DNA of 11,102 nt, from positions 1-11,102 of the forward strand of contig USFD01000097.1 of NCBI GenBank assembly GCA_900553885.1. Direction: 5' to 3'. Under the pieces are notes generated by a model, which saw nothing but the letters and a program-made list of their open reading frames with translations, searched no databases and had not been told where the DNA came from. This document shows, one piece after another, positions 1 to 6,941 of this stretch (position 1 is the stretch's first letter; the number at the start of each line of letters is the position of its first letter). The position numbers and the translations under genes were made by a program. Origin of the DNA: an uncultured Ruminococcus sp. (GTDB lineage: Bacteria; Bacillota; Clostridia; Lachnospirales; Lachnospiraceae).

Positions 1-50
1 TATTTTTCTCAGATTCCGGAACGGAATAAGGATCCCACATCCCATATCTC

Positions 51-120
51 CGTCCGATTCTATTCAGAATTTCCGAATATTTTCCGGTATTTCTTAATCT
101 AAGTTCCCTTCAGCAAATCC
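51..120 (-). repeat. Left copy of a ~70-bp terminal inverted repeat
   Basis: Read on the minus strand, this stretch matches the last 69 bases of the window (11034-11102) read on the plus strand. By eye I count 64 of 70 aligned positions identical, with five substitutions and one single-base gap. Both copies run from GGATTTGC to AATCGGACG. This copy begins three bases after the glmM stop codon. Sequence continues outward on the left for 50 more bases (1-50) that cannot be compared because the right copy ends with the window. No reading frame is evident in it. I do not recognise the family. It could be a dispersed intergenic element or the conserved edge of a larger mobile element. Confidence 0.85.
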
Positions 121-123
121 GAA

Positions 124-1467
124 TTACTCCGTCAGCCCCTCTGCTTTTATAACTTCTATGACCCCATCCACGTATTTCTCGCAGATCTCATCTGAAGCCG
201 CCTCTACCATAACGCGGATCACAGGCTCCGTACCGCTTTCTCTTACGAGGATTCGTCCCTCATTTCCCAGTTCATCAGCAGCCTTCTGAACCGCTGCTGT
301 AACCGCCGGATTCTCTCTTGCGGTCTTTTTATCCTTTACGCGGACATTTTTCAGAATCTGGGGATAGATCTTTACTTCATCGGCAAGTTTGCCCAGTGTC
401 TGTTTTTTCTCAAGAATGACTTCCATCAGCATCAGGGAAGTAAGGATTCCGTCACCTGTTTTGGCATGTTTGCTGAAGATAATATGGCCGGACTGCTCGC
501 CGCCCAGTACGAATCCGTTCTTCATCATGTTTTCATAAACATATTTATCGCCCACTGCCGTCTGCTCGTATTTCATGCCGATCTTATCGCAGGCTTTATA
601 CAGACCCAGATTGGACATAACCGTGGTCACAATCGTGTTGTCCTTGAGACGGCCCTGTTCCATCAGATATTTGCCGCAGACATACAGGATCCGGTCGCCG
701 TCTACCACATTGCCGTTTTCATCTACGGCAATACACCGGTCCGCGTCCCCGTCATATGCAAATCCCACGTCCAGTTTGTTTTCTTTTACAAACTCCTGGA
801 GCACATGAATATGAGTAGAGCCGCAGTCTGTATTGATATTTGTTCCGTCCGGCTCATTGTTAATCACATATGTTTTTGCGCCAAGGGCGTCAAATACACT
901 CTTGGCAATAGAGAAGGAGCTTCCGTTTGCGCAGTCCAGTCCCACTTTCATGTCTTTGAATGAACGTGTTGCCAGTGCAATAAGATGACCGATATATCTG
1001 TTCCTGCCGGCCGAATAATCTATCGTGCGTCCGATATTTTCCTTTACCGCCAGCGGCAGTTCCTCTGTCCTGCCGTCAATATATGCTTCAATCTTCTCTT
1101 CAACTTCCGCCTCCATCTTGTGTCCGGCGCTGTTGATCACTTTGATTCCATTGTCATAAAATGGATTGTGGCTGGCGGAAATCATGATTCCGCAGTCAAA
1201 ATTCTCTGTCCTTACCACGTAAGAAACGCTGGGTGTTGTAGTTACATGCAGAAGGTATGCGTCTGCTCCGGACGCGGTCAGTCCTGCCGAAAGAGCATAC
1301 TCGAACATATAGCTGCTTCTTCTTGTATCTTTTCCGATCACAACTCTGGCCTTATGCTCCTGTCCCAAATACCAGCCAAGATATCTTCCCACTTTAAACG
1401 CATGCTCCACAGTAAGCACTACATTTGCCTCGCCGCGGAAACCGTCTGTCCCAAAATATTTTCCCAT
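124..1467 (-). CDS. glmM: Phosphoglucosamine mutase GlmM
   Basis: Cytoplasmic enzyme converting glucosamine-6-phosphate to glucosamine-1-phosphate, the step before GlmU in UDP-N-acetylglucosamine synthesis for peptidoglycan. The 447-residue length is normal. It opens with GKYFGTDGFRG, typical of GlmM. The phosphoserine loop ISASHNP has catalytic Ser99, the metal loop DGDADR is at 239-244, the sugar-binding GGEQSGH at 322-328, and the C-terminal phosphate-binding RESGTEP at 409-415; all are intact. The ATG at 1467 has AGAGGA seven bases upstream. A good sigma-A-type promoter lies about 80 bases before it. In many Firmicutes glmM follows cdaA and cdaR; here it stands alone, divergent from a HAD phosphatase. 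The stop is three bases from the left repeat, and I see no convincing terminator before the window ends. Confidence 0.97.
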   Translation of the reverse strand: MGKYFGTDGFRGEANVVLTVEHAFKVGRYLGWYLGQEHKARVVIGKDTRRSSYMFEYALSAGLTASGADAYLLHVTTTPSVSYVVRTENFDCGIMISASHNPFYDNGIKVINSAGHKMEAEVEEKIEAYIDGRTEELPLAVKENIGRTIDYSAGRNRYIGHLIALATRSFKDMKVGLDCANGSSFSIAKSVFDALGAKTYVINNEPDGTNINTDCGSTHIHVLQEFVKENKLDVGFAYDGDADRCIAVDENGNVVDGDRILYVCGKYLMEQGRLKDNTIVTTVMSNLGLYKACDKIGMKYEQTAVGDKYVYENMMKNGFVLGGEQSGHIIFSKHAKTGDGILTSLMLMEVILEKKQTLGKLADEVKIYPQILKNVRVKDKKTARENPAVTAAVQKAADELGNEGRILVRESGTEPVIRVMVEAASDEICEKYVDGVIEVIKAEGLTE

Positions 1468-1545
1468 AATTTTATCCTCTTAATCTCTTCGTTTTATTTC
1501 TATGCCTGAACTCAGATGGAAATATCTGTTTTTCACACAGCCTAT

Positions 1546-1574
1546 ATTATATTACTATTACAAAGAAGTTACAA
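1546..1574 (-). promoter_or_regulatory. Sigma-A-type promoter of glmM
   Basis: On the minus strand a perfect -10 TATAAT (1551-1546) follows a -35 TTGTAA (1574-1569) after exactly 17 bases. The surrounding DNA is very AT-rich. The predicted leader to the glmM start is about 70 bases. Motif reading only. Confidence 0.75.
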
Positions 1575-1659
1575 CTATTTCTTGTTTGTTACATAAATAT
1601 ACACCTTTATTCTAACCTGCCATTTACCTTCTTTTAACTTTGCCGCAGCCAGAAAAAAG

Positions 1660-1688
1660 TTTACGCGCCGATACTTTTCCGATATACT
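1660..1688 (+). promoter_or_regulatory. Sigma-A-type promoter of the HAD phosphatase gene
   Basis: A -35 TTTACG (1660-1665) and a -10 TATACT (1683-1688) are separated by 17 bases, giving a leader of roughly 35 bases to the ATG at 1730. The -35 matches 4 of 6 consensus bases and the -10 matches 5 of 6. It fits the divergent arrangement with glmM. Confidence 0.6.
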
Positions 1689-1729
1689 ACTTATGGAGAA
1701 TGCATCTGTTAAACGGAGGATATTTCATT

Positions 1730-2521
1730 ATGATAAAACTGATAGCGAGCGACCTGGACGGCACGCTTCTGCACGGCGGCGAACAGAGTCTGTCTCCCCG
1801 GGTACTTGATCTTGTACACAGACTGACCGGAAAGGGCGTCCGGTTCATTGCGGCCAGCGGTCGGCAGTATGACAATGAGCAGCGTCTTTTTCATGAAATA
1901 AAGGATGAGATTTCTTATATAGCGGAAAACGGCGCCCTCTGTGTCCATGACGGAAAAGTGATTTTCCGCTCTCTTCTCAGCGAAGATCTGATTCAGCGCA
2001 TTATTACTGAGATCAGAAAAACGCCGAATTTTGATATTCTGCTTTCAAGGGAGGACACTTCCGTAATCGAAGGACGCAATCCGGCATTTGTAAACCACAT
2101 CTGTAACGTTATGGGAAATACAACAGAGATTGTAGACGATATTTCAAAAGCGAAAGGCCCTTTCATCAAAATCGCCGTGTGCAATCTGATCGATAGCCAG
2201 CAGGTTATCCTGGAATACCTGAAGCATCTGACAGACCTGTTTGCCCCGGAAATCCGGGCTGTGACTTCCGGAAATATCTGGATTGATTTTATTCCGCCGA
2301 ATGTGAACAAAGGGACTGCCCTGCAGACATTTCTTGATTATTTTCACATCCGTGCAGAGGAATGTATTTCCATTGGGGATCAGCAGAATGATATTGAGAT
2401 GCTGGAACTGGCAGGGACAAGCTATGCGGTATCCGGTTCCGCTCCGGGCGTGTCGGATCACGCTTCCCATGCCGGGGTGTTCGCAGAAGATGTGCTGGAA
2501 AATGTTCTGAAAGGAATGTGA
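1730..2521 (+). CDS. Cof-type HAD-superfamily phosphatase
   Basis: Predicted cytoplasmic Mg-dependent sugar-phosphate or nucleotide phosphatase of the Cof/YidA (HAD IIB) type, 263 residues. All four HAD motifs are visible: DLDGT with nucleophile Asp8 and acid/base Asp10, Ser43 in AASGR, Lys194 in NVNKGTAL, and GDQQND at 216-221 with metal ligands Asp217 and Asp221. The region between motifs II and III is the substrate-selecting cap. I chose the ATG at 1730 because GGAGGA sits nine bases before it and the protein then starts MIKLIASDLDGT, as in this family. A longer in-frame start at 1640 would lie upstream of the predicted promoter and lacks a ribosome site. Substrates of this family cannot be read from sequence. 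The gene is monocistronic, ending at a strong terminator. Confidence 0.93.
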   Translation: MIKLIASDLDGTLLHGGEQSLSPRVLDLVHRLTGKGVRFIAASGRQYDNEQRLFHEIKDEISYIAENGALCVHDGKVIFRSLLSEDLIQRIITEIRKTPNFDILLSREDTSVIEGRNPAFVNHICNVMGNTTEIVDDISKAKGPFIKIAVCNLIDSQQVILEYLKHLTDLFAPEIRAVTSGNIWIDFIPPNVNKGTALQTFLDYFHIRAEECISIGDQQNDIEMLELAGTSYAVSGSAPGVSDHASHAGVFAEDVLENVLKGM

Positions 2522-2532
2522 TGAACCAAATC

Positions 2533-2576
2533 AGGCGCAGAACGGAATTCCGGATTCCGCTCTGCGCCTTTTCTTT
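2533..2576 (+). terminator. Intrinsic terminator after the HAD gene, possibly shared with the thioesterase gene
   Basis: A 16-base arm (2533-2548) pairs with 2554-2569, with one mismatch, around the short loop TCCGG, and is followed by TTTCTTTT. It lies in the 67-bp gap between two convergent genes. On the minus strand the tract after the stem is only weakly T-rich (TGATTTGG), so termination of the thioesterase transcript here is plausible but weaker. Confidence 0.88.
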
Positions 2577-2588
2577 TCTGGAAATATT

Positions 2589-3311
2589 CTATTTTAATTC
2601 CACTACCGCATATGGTTTTCCGTCTTCGTCGCAGAGCTCCACCACTGTCCTGTCCTTTTCCTCGGACAGGCGGGGACGGATCATATCGCCAAGCACTGCT
2701 GATTTTTTATAGTCTACTCTTGCCTGGCGGATCTGAATATCTCCCGGAAGCATTTCCAGCGCCATCTGCACATACTGACAGTTATTTACATGTTCATTGG
2801 TATCAATATGGTACTTGCGCACCGGAAAGGGTTCCCGCTCCCGGGCTTCTGCCGGAAGCTCGATTTTCCGCCCTTCATAAGGCATCTCAAGAGGTTCTTC
2901 TATCCCGTATGCGTCGATATATTCCGGAGCGGGCCGGGCCGGCCGGCCTTTTTCCAGATCCATAAATACCCAGATGGAATTGGCGCAGGCGATCTGCTCT
3001 CCGGCTTCGTCTTTCATATAGAAGTTACGGTTCCCATACAGGCCTTTAAACTCTGTGGCAAATGTACCTGTCGTTATTTTCTCGCACAGTCCCGGATAGC
3101 GCTTTACTATGATCTGCCAGTAGGAAAGAATCCAGGCCTTTTTGTCCTGTTTCAGGCGATTCATTCCCAGGCCCACAGCTTCTGAATGAAAGGTGCTGCA
3201 GTCCTGAAAATAATTGATCAGTGCCGGCAGTGTCATGGTTCCTCTGTGGTCAATCTCGCTGTAGCGTACTCGCGCCTCAAATTCAAATCTGTTCTTTTTC
3301 ATGTCTGCCAT
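2589..3311 (-). CDS. Acyl-ACP thioesterase (FatA/FatB-like, double hotdog)
   Basis: Predicted to hydrolyse fatty acyl-ACP, releasing free fatty acid from the cytosolic fatty-acid synthase. The protein has 240 residues in two hotdog halves. The N-terminal half starts FEFEARVRYSEIDHRG, and the C-terminal half carries the family signature DTNEHVNN at 170-177 with the expected Asp, Asn and His. The plant EYRREC-type segment corresponds to DYKKSA at 200-205, so the Glu and Cys discussed in plant enzymes seem to be Ser and Ala. I chose the ATG at 3311: AAGGAG stands ten bases before it, inside the last codons of the CDF gene, whose stop is only 7 bp upstream. A longer frame to 3347 would overlap the CDF gene. 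The two genes are probably translationally coupled. Physiological substrate unknown. Confidence 0.88.
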   Translation of the reverse strand: MADMKKNRFEFEARVRYSEIDHRGTMTLPALINYFQDCSTFHSEAVGLGMNRLKQDKKAWILSYWQIIVKRYPGLCEKITTGTFATEFKGLYGNRNFYMKDEAGEQIACANSIWVFMDLEKGRPARPAPEYIDAYGIEEPLEMPYEGRKIELPAEAREREPFPVRKYHIDTNEHVNNCQYVQMALEMLPGDIQIRQARVDYKKSAVLGDMIRPRLSEEKDRTVVELCDEDGKPYAVVELK

Positions 3312-3318
3312 AACAGTA

Positions 3319-4503
3319 TCACTCCTTATTTTTCGCAACATAATCATACTCTACAGTTATTACGCACTCATATCTGGGATCTGCCTCCTTCAGCCGCTCT
3401 GTCAGCTGCCGCGGAAGTTGTTCCCGCATCTTTTCATCATATTCAATAGGGATCACCATATCAAAAATGAGATTGATCTGTTTTTCCCCGCGTACGACAC
3501 GGAAATCATGGATCGAACACGCCGGATCCAGCTCTTTGAGAATCTGTACCGCATTGTTACGGATACGGATGACTCTCTGATCTTTCATTTCCACCGGATC
3601 CATATGGATTACCAGAAAGATTCCCAGTTTTTTTGCCGCCTCCCGTTCAATCCGGTCAATGATCTCATGGGACTGTTCAATATCCACATCATTCGGCACC
3701 TCTGCATGAATGGACGCCATACTCCGTCCCGGTCCATAGTTATGTACAAGCAGATCATGGGTTCCTTCAATGCCGTCATAGCTCTCCACAAAATTTTTGA
3801 TTTCCTTATAAATCTCCGGATCAATTGCTTCACCGATCAGAGGTTCCAACGTATCTTTTGCGATTCCAACGCCTGCCCACATAACAACCAGCGCCACGCC
3901 GACACCTACAATTCCGTCAATATTGATTCCTGTGAAACGGAAAAAGATAAGAGACAGAATCGTAGCACCCGTTGTGATGACGTCTCCCATGGAATCAGTA
4001 AATACTGCCATCATTACTTTGGAATCGATCTTTTCGCCCAGTTTCCTGTTAAACATCCCCAGCCACAGCTTTACTGCTATGGAAAGAATCAGGATTATCA
4101 CGGAAACGGTCTGGAAATTCAGCTCCTCCGGCGTCCGGATCTTGCCAATGGAATCTTTCAGGAAAGTGAAGCCCACTTCCAGCACAAGAAAGGATACGAC
4201 AAGAGCCGCAATGTACTCGATTCTTCCGTGTCCGAACGGATGATCCCGGTCGGCCGGCTTCTCCGCCATCTTCACTCCTACAAAACTGATAATGGAAGAT
4301 CCTGCATCTGAAAGATTGTTAAAGGCGTCTGCCGTAACAGATACACTGTGCAGAATAAATCCTACCACAAATTTTACCGCGAATAAAAAAACATTGCAGA
4401 AGATGCCCACAATGCTGGCCAGCACACCATATGCCGTCCGCACGGACACCTTCTCCACTTCCTTATAATCTTTTATAAAATGTTTTATCAGAAACTCAGT
4501 CAT
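3319..4503 (-). CDS. Cation diffusion facilitator (CDF) metal exporter, MntE-like
   Basis: Membrane antiporter exporting a divalent metal in exchange for protons, 394 residues. About six membrane segments lie in residues 25-215. The metal-site helices read NNLSD (Asn62, Asp66) and TDSMGD (Asp170, Asp174). HPFGHGRIEY at 88-97 is the usual CDF loop. A cytoplasmic domain rich in His and acidic residues starts near 220, and a further ~95 residues (300-394) make it longer than the usual ~300-residue CDF. The Asn-Asp-Asp-Asp tetrad resembles what I recall for manganese exporters such as pneumococcal MntE rather than the His-containing zinc/cadmium type, so Mn (or Fe) is the best guess. It lies 39 bp after spoIIR and 7 bp before the thioesterase gene. 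A strong Shine-Dalgarno is placed for a five-codon upstream ORF rather than for this ATG. Confidence 0.92.
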   Translation of the reverse strand: MTEFLIKHFIKDYKEVEKVSVRTAYGVLASIVGIFCNVFLFAVKFVVGFILHSVSVTADAFNNLSDAGSSIISFVGVKMAEKPADRDHPFGHGRIEYIAALVVSFLVLEVGFTFLKDSIGKIRTPEELNFQTVSVIILILSIAVKLWLGMFNRKLGEKIDSKVMMAVFTDSMGDVITTGATILSLIFFRFTGINIDGIVGVGVALVVMWAGVGIAKDTLEPLIGEAIDPEIYKEIKNFVESYDGIEGTHDLLVHNYGPGRSMASIHAEVPNDVDIEQSHEIIDRIEREAAKKLGIFLVIHMDPVEMKDQRVIRIRNNAVQILKELDPACSIHDFRVVRGEKQINLIFDMVIPIEYDEKMREQLPRQLTERLKEADPRYECVITVEYDYVAKNKE

Positions 4504-4513
4504 TTTCTATCAT
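4496..4513 (-). CDS. Five-codon upstream ORF overlapping the CDF start
   Basis: On the minus strand AGGAG is followed after five bases by an ATG at 4513 that encodes Met-Ile-Glu-Asn-Asp and stops with TGA (4498-4496), in a different frame from the CDF gene. The CDF ATG at 4503-4501 lies inside this mini-ORF, 15 bases from the same Shine-Dalgarno, which is longer than ideal. Ribosomes that start on the mini-ORF would terminate five bases past the first base of the CDF start and could restart there. No conservation data are available, so translation is unproven. It may simply be a fortuitous ATG. Confidence 0.35.
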   Translation of the reverse strand: MIEND

Positions 4514-4542
4514 TTTATCTCCTGTTATCTAAATACTGCTTT

Positions 4543-5187
4543 TTACCAGAAAAACCATCCTATTTTAAATCTGGATGTTGCTGTGATACCGGAATATTCC
4601 TCTTCCGTCAGTACATCTTTCAGCTTCTGTTTGCCTTCATCCGGCATGACCGCATTTGTGGAATCCAGAAAGCACAGATTCGGATAGAGTACACACCACC
4701 AGTTATGGCCCCTGGCTGCGCCGATCTCTACACGCAGCGCCTCATAATTCCCCGCCGGAAACGTAAGATCTCCGTACGTTCTGTCCGGGAAAAAACAGGT
4801 AGTTACAGCCGCATTGACAGTCTCATCTGATCCTGCCTCTGCCAGCACCGACCTGCCCACCGCCTCAATTTCATCCGTATGCTCCCGCGCCCAGGCGGCC
4901 GCCTGAGAAGCATCTCCGCTCTCCGGCATCTCATCTGCGAAATAATCCAGTACCGCATCCCGCACCTGAAGTTTCAGTTCCTGATCCTCGTTGCTGTCGC
5001 TGTTTGCAATCACATGAAAACGCAGGACCTCGCCGGCCAGATGCTGCTGCAGCTCCATCCGCCCGGCAGCTTCCACATGCCAGAGCCCCATCAGCGTCAC
5101 CAGAGACGCCGTCAGCACCGCCAAAAGAAAAATAATTTTCTCCGCATTCCTTTTAACAAAAAATCTATCTGAAAAACTTCTGCACAT
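4543..5187 (-). CDS. spoIIR: Stage II sporulation protein R (SpoIIR)
   Basis: Forespore-made signalling protein that, in the known pathway, is exported to the intermembrane space and triggers SpoIIGA to process pro-sigma-E in the mother cell. The protein has 214 residues, with an N-terminal membrane anchor or signal at about 18-37 followed by the extracytoplasmic domain. Diagnostic stretches are LRFHVIANSDS at 55-65, DQELKLQVRDAVL just after it, NYEALRVEIG at 147-156 and GHNWWCVLYPN at 160-170. I chose the ATG at 5187 because GGAGG stands nine bases upstream. An in-frame ATG at 5235 has no such site and would add 16 residues before the anchor. Upstream lie an inverted repeat touching the Shine-Dalgarno and a GC-rich palindromic repeat. 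I could not identify a convincing sigma-F promoter. Confidence 0.96.
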   Translation of the reverse strand: MCRSFSDRFFVKRNAEKIIFLLAVLTASLVTLMGLWHVEAAGRMELQQHLAGEVLRFHVIANSDSNEDQELKLQVRDAVLDYFADEMPESGDASQAAAWAREHTDEIEAVGRSVLAEAGSDETVNAAVTTCFFPDRTYGDLTFPAGNYEALRVEIGAARGHNWWCVLYPNLCFLDSTNAVMPDEGKQKLKDVLTEEEYSGITATSRFKIGWFFW

Positions 5188-5199
5188 TATGTAAAACCT

Positions 5200-5241
5200 C
5201 CATATTTGTTCTGAATATACAAAAAGTATGGACAAATATGG
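5200..5241 (-). promoter_or_regulatory. Inverted repeat partly covering the spoIIR Shine-Dalgarno
   Basis: CCATATTTGT (5200-5209 on the plus strand) and its exact reverse complement ACAAATATGG (5232-5241) are separated by 22 bases. The spacer contains a second small dyad, ATAC-AAAAA-GTAT, at 5217-5229. In spoIIR mRNA the 3' arm would end in the first two bases of the GGAGG ribosome site, so a folded leader could limit translation. As DNA it could instead be an operator. The arms are exact; the function is inferred. Confidence 0.5.
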
Positions 5242-5253
5242 AAATTTTATTCA

Positions 5254-5322
5254 AAGGGGACAGACCCCTTTGATAAAGGGTCCGTCCCCTTCTGCCCAAA
5301 TTTTCAGAATTGTTCCCCGAAA
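5254..5322. repeat. GC-rich palindromic intergenic repeat, copy 1
   Basis: The stretch 5254-5271 and 5275-5291 forms a near-perfect stem of about 17 pairs around a GAT loop, with one bulged G and one A/C position that is G-U in the minus-strand transcript. The right arm plus the next 30 bases recur at 6954-7000 in the same orientation, sharing TCCGTCCCCT and TCAGAATTGTT at the same spacing to within one base. It lies between gntR and spoIIR. It resembles REP-like dispersed palindromes. The tract after the stem is not T-rich enough to call a terminator. Confidence 0.75.
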
Positions 5323-5333
5323 GTCCTGATGTT

Positions 5334-6017
5334 TTATTCTTTTTCTTCTTTATGCCGCAGGGTACCCACTACTGTATCTGCCTGATTATTGATATGCCTT
5401 CCGGTAATTTCTGTGGCCTTCTTCTTGTCCTTCGCGGCAATCGCATCGATCACAGCCTGATGTTCTTCTATCAGCTGGGGATAGCACTCTTTCTTTTTGA
5501 GATATTCGATCCGGTACCGGTACATCTGCTCCCGCAGATTATTCAGGAGCTGAATGAGACGCTTATTGTCCGTCGCCGTATATATGACGTCATGAAAAAG
5601 TACGTCGGCCTGGGCGATCTGGGTAATATCATCACTGTCCAGCACTTCCCGGAATTTTTCTGCCGCCGCTTTGAGTCTGACAAGCCCTTCTTCATCCATG
5701 CGGTCACATGCCAGCTGTACGGCCAGTTCCTCCAGGGCGCAGCGTACTTCCAGCACGTCTCTGAGATTTTTTTCCGTGATTTCCGCCACTTCCGCTCCCC
5801 TTCTGGGAATCATAAGAACCAGTCCCTCCAGTTCCAGCTTGCGGATGGCTTCCCGGATGGGCGTACGGCTCACCCCCAGTTTATTTGCAAGCTGAATCTC
5901 CATCAGCCTCTCTCCGGGTTTCAGTTCCCCCCGCAGTATGGCTCTTCTTAATGTGTTAAACACAACATCTCTTAATGGAAGATACTCATCCATCGTCACT
6001 TCAAAGTCTGTTCCCAT
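5334..6017 (-). CDS. GntR-family transcriptional regulator with FCD domain
   Basis: Predicted DNA-binding repressor or activator of the FadR subgroup, 227 residues. The winged helix-turn-helix covers about 15-75, with the characteristic RAILRGELKPGERL and LGVSRTPIREAIRKLE stretches. The all-helical FCD ligand domain follows (about 85-215). Asp138, His142, His186 and His208 match the Asp/His metal-binding set seen in many FCD domains, which often also bind small carboxylates. I chose the ATG at 6017: AGGAGG is seven bases upstream, overlapping the end of ispE, whose stop is only one base away. The longer frame to 6053 would overlap ispE. This tight junction argues for co-transcription and translational coupling with ispE. 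The effector and target genes cannot be told from the sequence. Confidence 0.93.
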   Translation of the reverse strand: MGTDFEVTMDEYLPLRDVVFNTLRRAILRGELKPGERLMEIQLANKLGVSRTPIREAIRKLELEGLVLMIPRRGAEVAEITEKNLRDVLEVRCALEELAVQLACDRMDEEGLVRLKAAAEKFREVLDSDDITQIAQADVLFHDVIYTATDNKRLIQLLNNLREQMYRYRIEYLKKKECYPQLIEEHQAVIDAIAAKDKKKATEITGRHINNQADTVVGTLRHKEEKE

Positions 6018-6018
6018 T

Positions 6019-6894
6019 TCAATTCCTCCTAACACTGTGTATGCCCGTGACATACACCTGCTTTGTCAGTGCTTTCTCCCGGATTCTTCTCTGGGCATTC
6101 TTCGCGTCAATCCGGCTCTCAAACAGCCCGAATACTGTCGGTCCGCTTCCGCTCATCATTGCACCCAGAGCCCCTGCCGCTTTCATTTCATTTTTAATCT
6201 CTTCAATCACCGGATGCATGGGAATTGTCACGTCTTCCAGCACATTTCCCATGGCGCCCGCCACGGCTTTCAGATCTCCTTTTTCCAGCCCTCTGATTAT
6301 GCCGTCAATATCCGGATGAACCGCAATTTCCCTGGAATCAAGAGCCTCATACACCGTGCGGGTAGATACGCTGACCGGGGGCTTGGCGATAAGGACAGTA
6401 CATTTCGGCATAGGAGGAAGAACGCTCAGCCGCTCCCCGATGCCTTCTGCCAGAACAGTCCCCCGCATAATGCAGTAAGGCACGTCTGCTCCCAGCTTTA
6501 CCCCCCGTTCCATCAGCTCGTCCATACTCAGCCCCAGTCCGAACATGCGGTTCATGCCGAAAAGCACTGCCGCCGCGTTGGAGCTGCCGCCTGCCAGGCC
6601 TGCCGCCACCGGAATATGTTTTTTCAGTGAAATCCTGACCCCTTCTTTTATGTCAAATTCATCCTGAAGAAGTCTGGCCGCCTTATAGGCAATATTTCCC
6701 TCGCCTGTGGGCAGATAGGGAAGATTTGTAACGATCTCAACTCCCGGCTCCTTTCTCCGGTTCAGTCTCACTTCATCATAGAGATAAATGGTCTGCATAA
6801 CCATCCTTACTGTGTGATAGCCGTTTTCCTGCTTCCCAAGTACATCCAGTCCAAGATTAATCTTTGCCAGCGCCCTCAAATCCATCTGGTTCAT
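6019..6894 (-). CDS. ispE: 4-diphosphocytidyl-2-C-methyl-D-erythritol kinase IspE
   Basis: Cytosolic GHMP kinase that phosphorylates 4-diphosphocytidyl-2-C-methylerythritol with ATP in the MEP pathway to isoprenoids, needed for undecaprenyl phosphate and other prenyl lipids. The protein has 291 residues, close to the family norm. Visible motifs are AKINLGLDVLG with Lys11, GYH at 25-27, the glycine-rich ATP loop PVAAGLAGGSSNAAA at 95-109, catalytic Asp137 in GADVPYC, and MSGSGPTVFG at 247-256. I chose the ATG at 6894, with GGAGG seven bases upstream. A frame starting at 6945 would run into the palindromic repeat and has no ribosome site. A sigma-A-like promoter inside the end of sipL would give it a ~145-base leader holding a structured repeat. 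It is tightly coupled to the GntR gene (1-bp gap). Confidence 0.96.
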   Translation of the reverse strand: MNQMDLRALAKINLGLDVLGKQENGYHTVRMVMQTIYLYDEVRLNRRKEPGVEIVTNLPYLPTGEGNIAYKAARLLQDEFDIKEGVRISLKKHIPVAAGLAGGSSNAAAVLFGMNRMFGLGLSMDELMERGVKLGADVPYCIMRGTVLAEGIGERLSVLPPMPKCTVLIAKPPVSVSTRTVYEALDSREIAVHPDIDGIIRGLEKGDLKAVAGAMGNVLEDVTIPMHPVIEEIKNEMKAAGALGAMMSGSGPTVFGLFESRIDAKNAQRRIREKALTKQVYVTGIHSVRRN

Positions 6895-6941
6895 CCCGTT
6901 TCCTCCATATAGGATCAGACCTCTTTTTTCAAAGAAGTCTG

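Noticed and set aside
466..1509. Plus-strand open frames opposite glmM
   Set aside because: Their composition mirrors the antisense of GlmM, and they lack ribosome sites and domains.
3301..4311. A 336-residue plus-strand open frame opposite the CDF gene
   Set aside because: It is antisense to a clear CDF transporter, has no ribosome site and no recognisable domain; it is a shadow of the real gene.
5188..5260. Possible sigma-F promoter upstream of spoIIR (CCATA with AGAACAAAT 14 bases on)
   Set aside because: The -10 matches the GGnnAnnnT pattern poorly and overlaps the inverted repeat; I could not defend it as a promoter although sigma-F control is expected.
5254..5291. The stem after gntR as a classical intrinsic terminator
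   Set aside because: The stem is strong, but the bases that follow on the minus strand (TGAATAAAATTT) are not a proper T-tract and the sequence recurs as a repeat, so repeat is the safer call.
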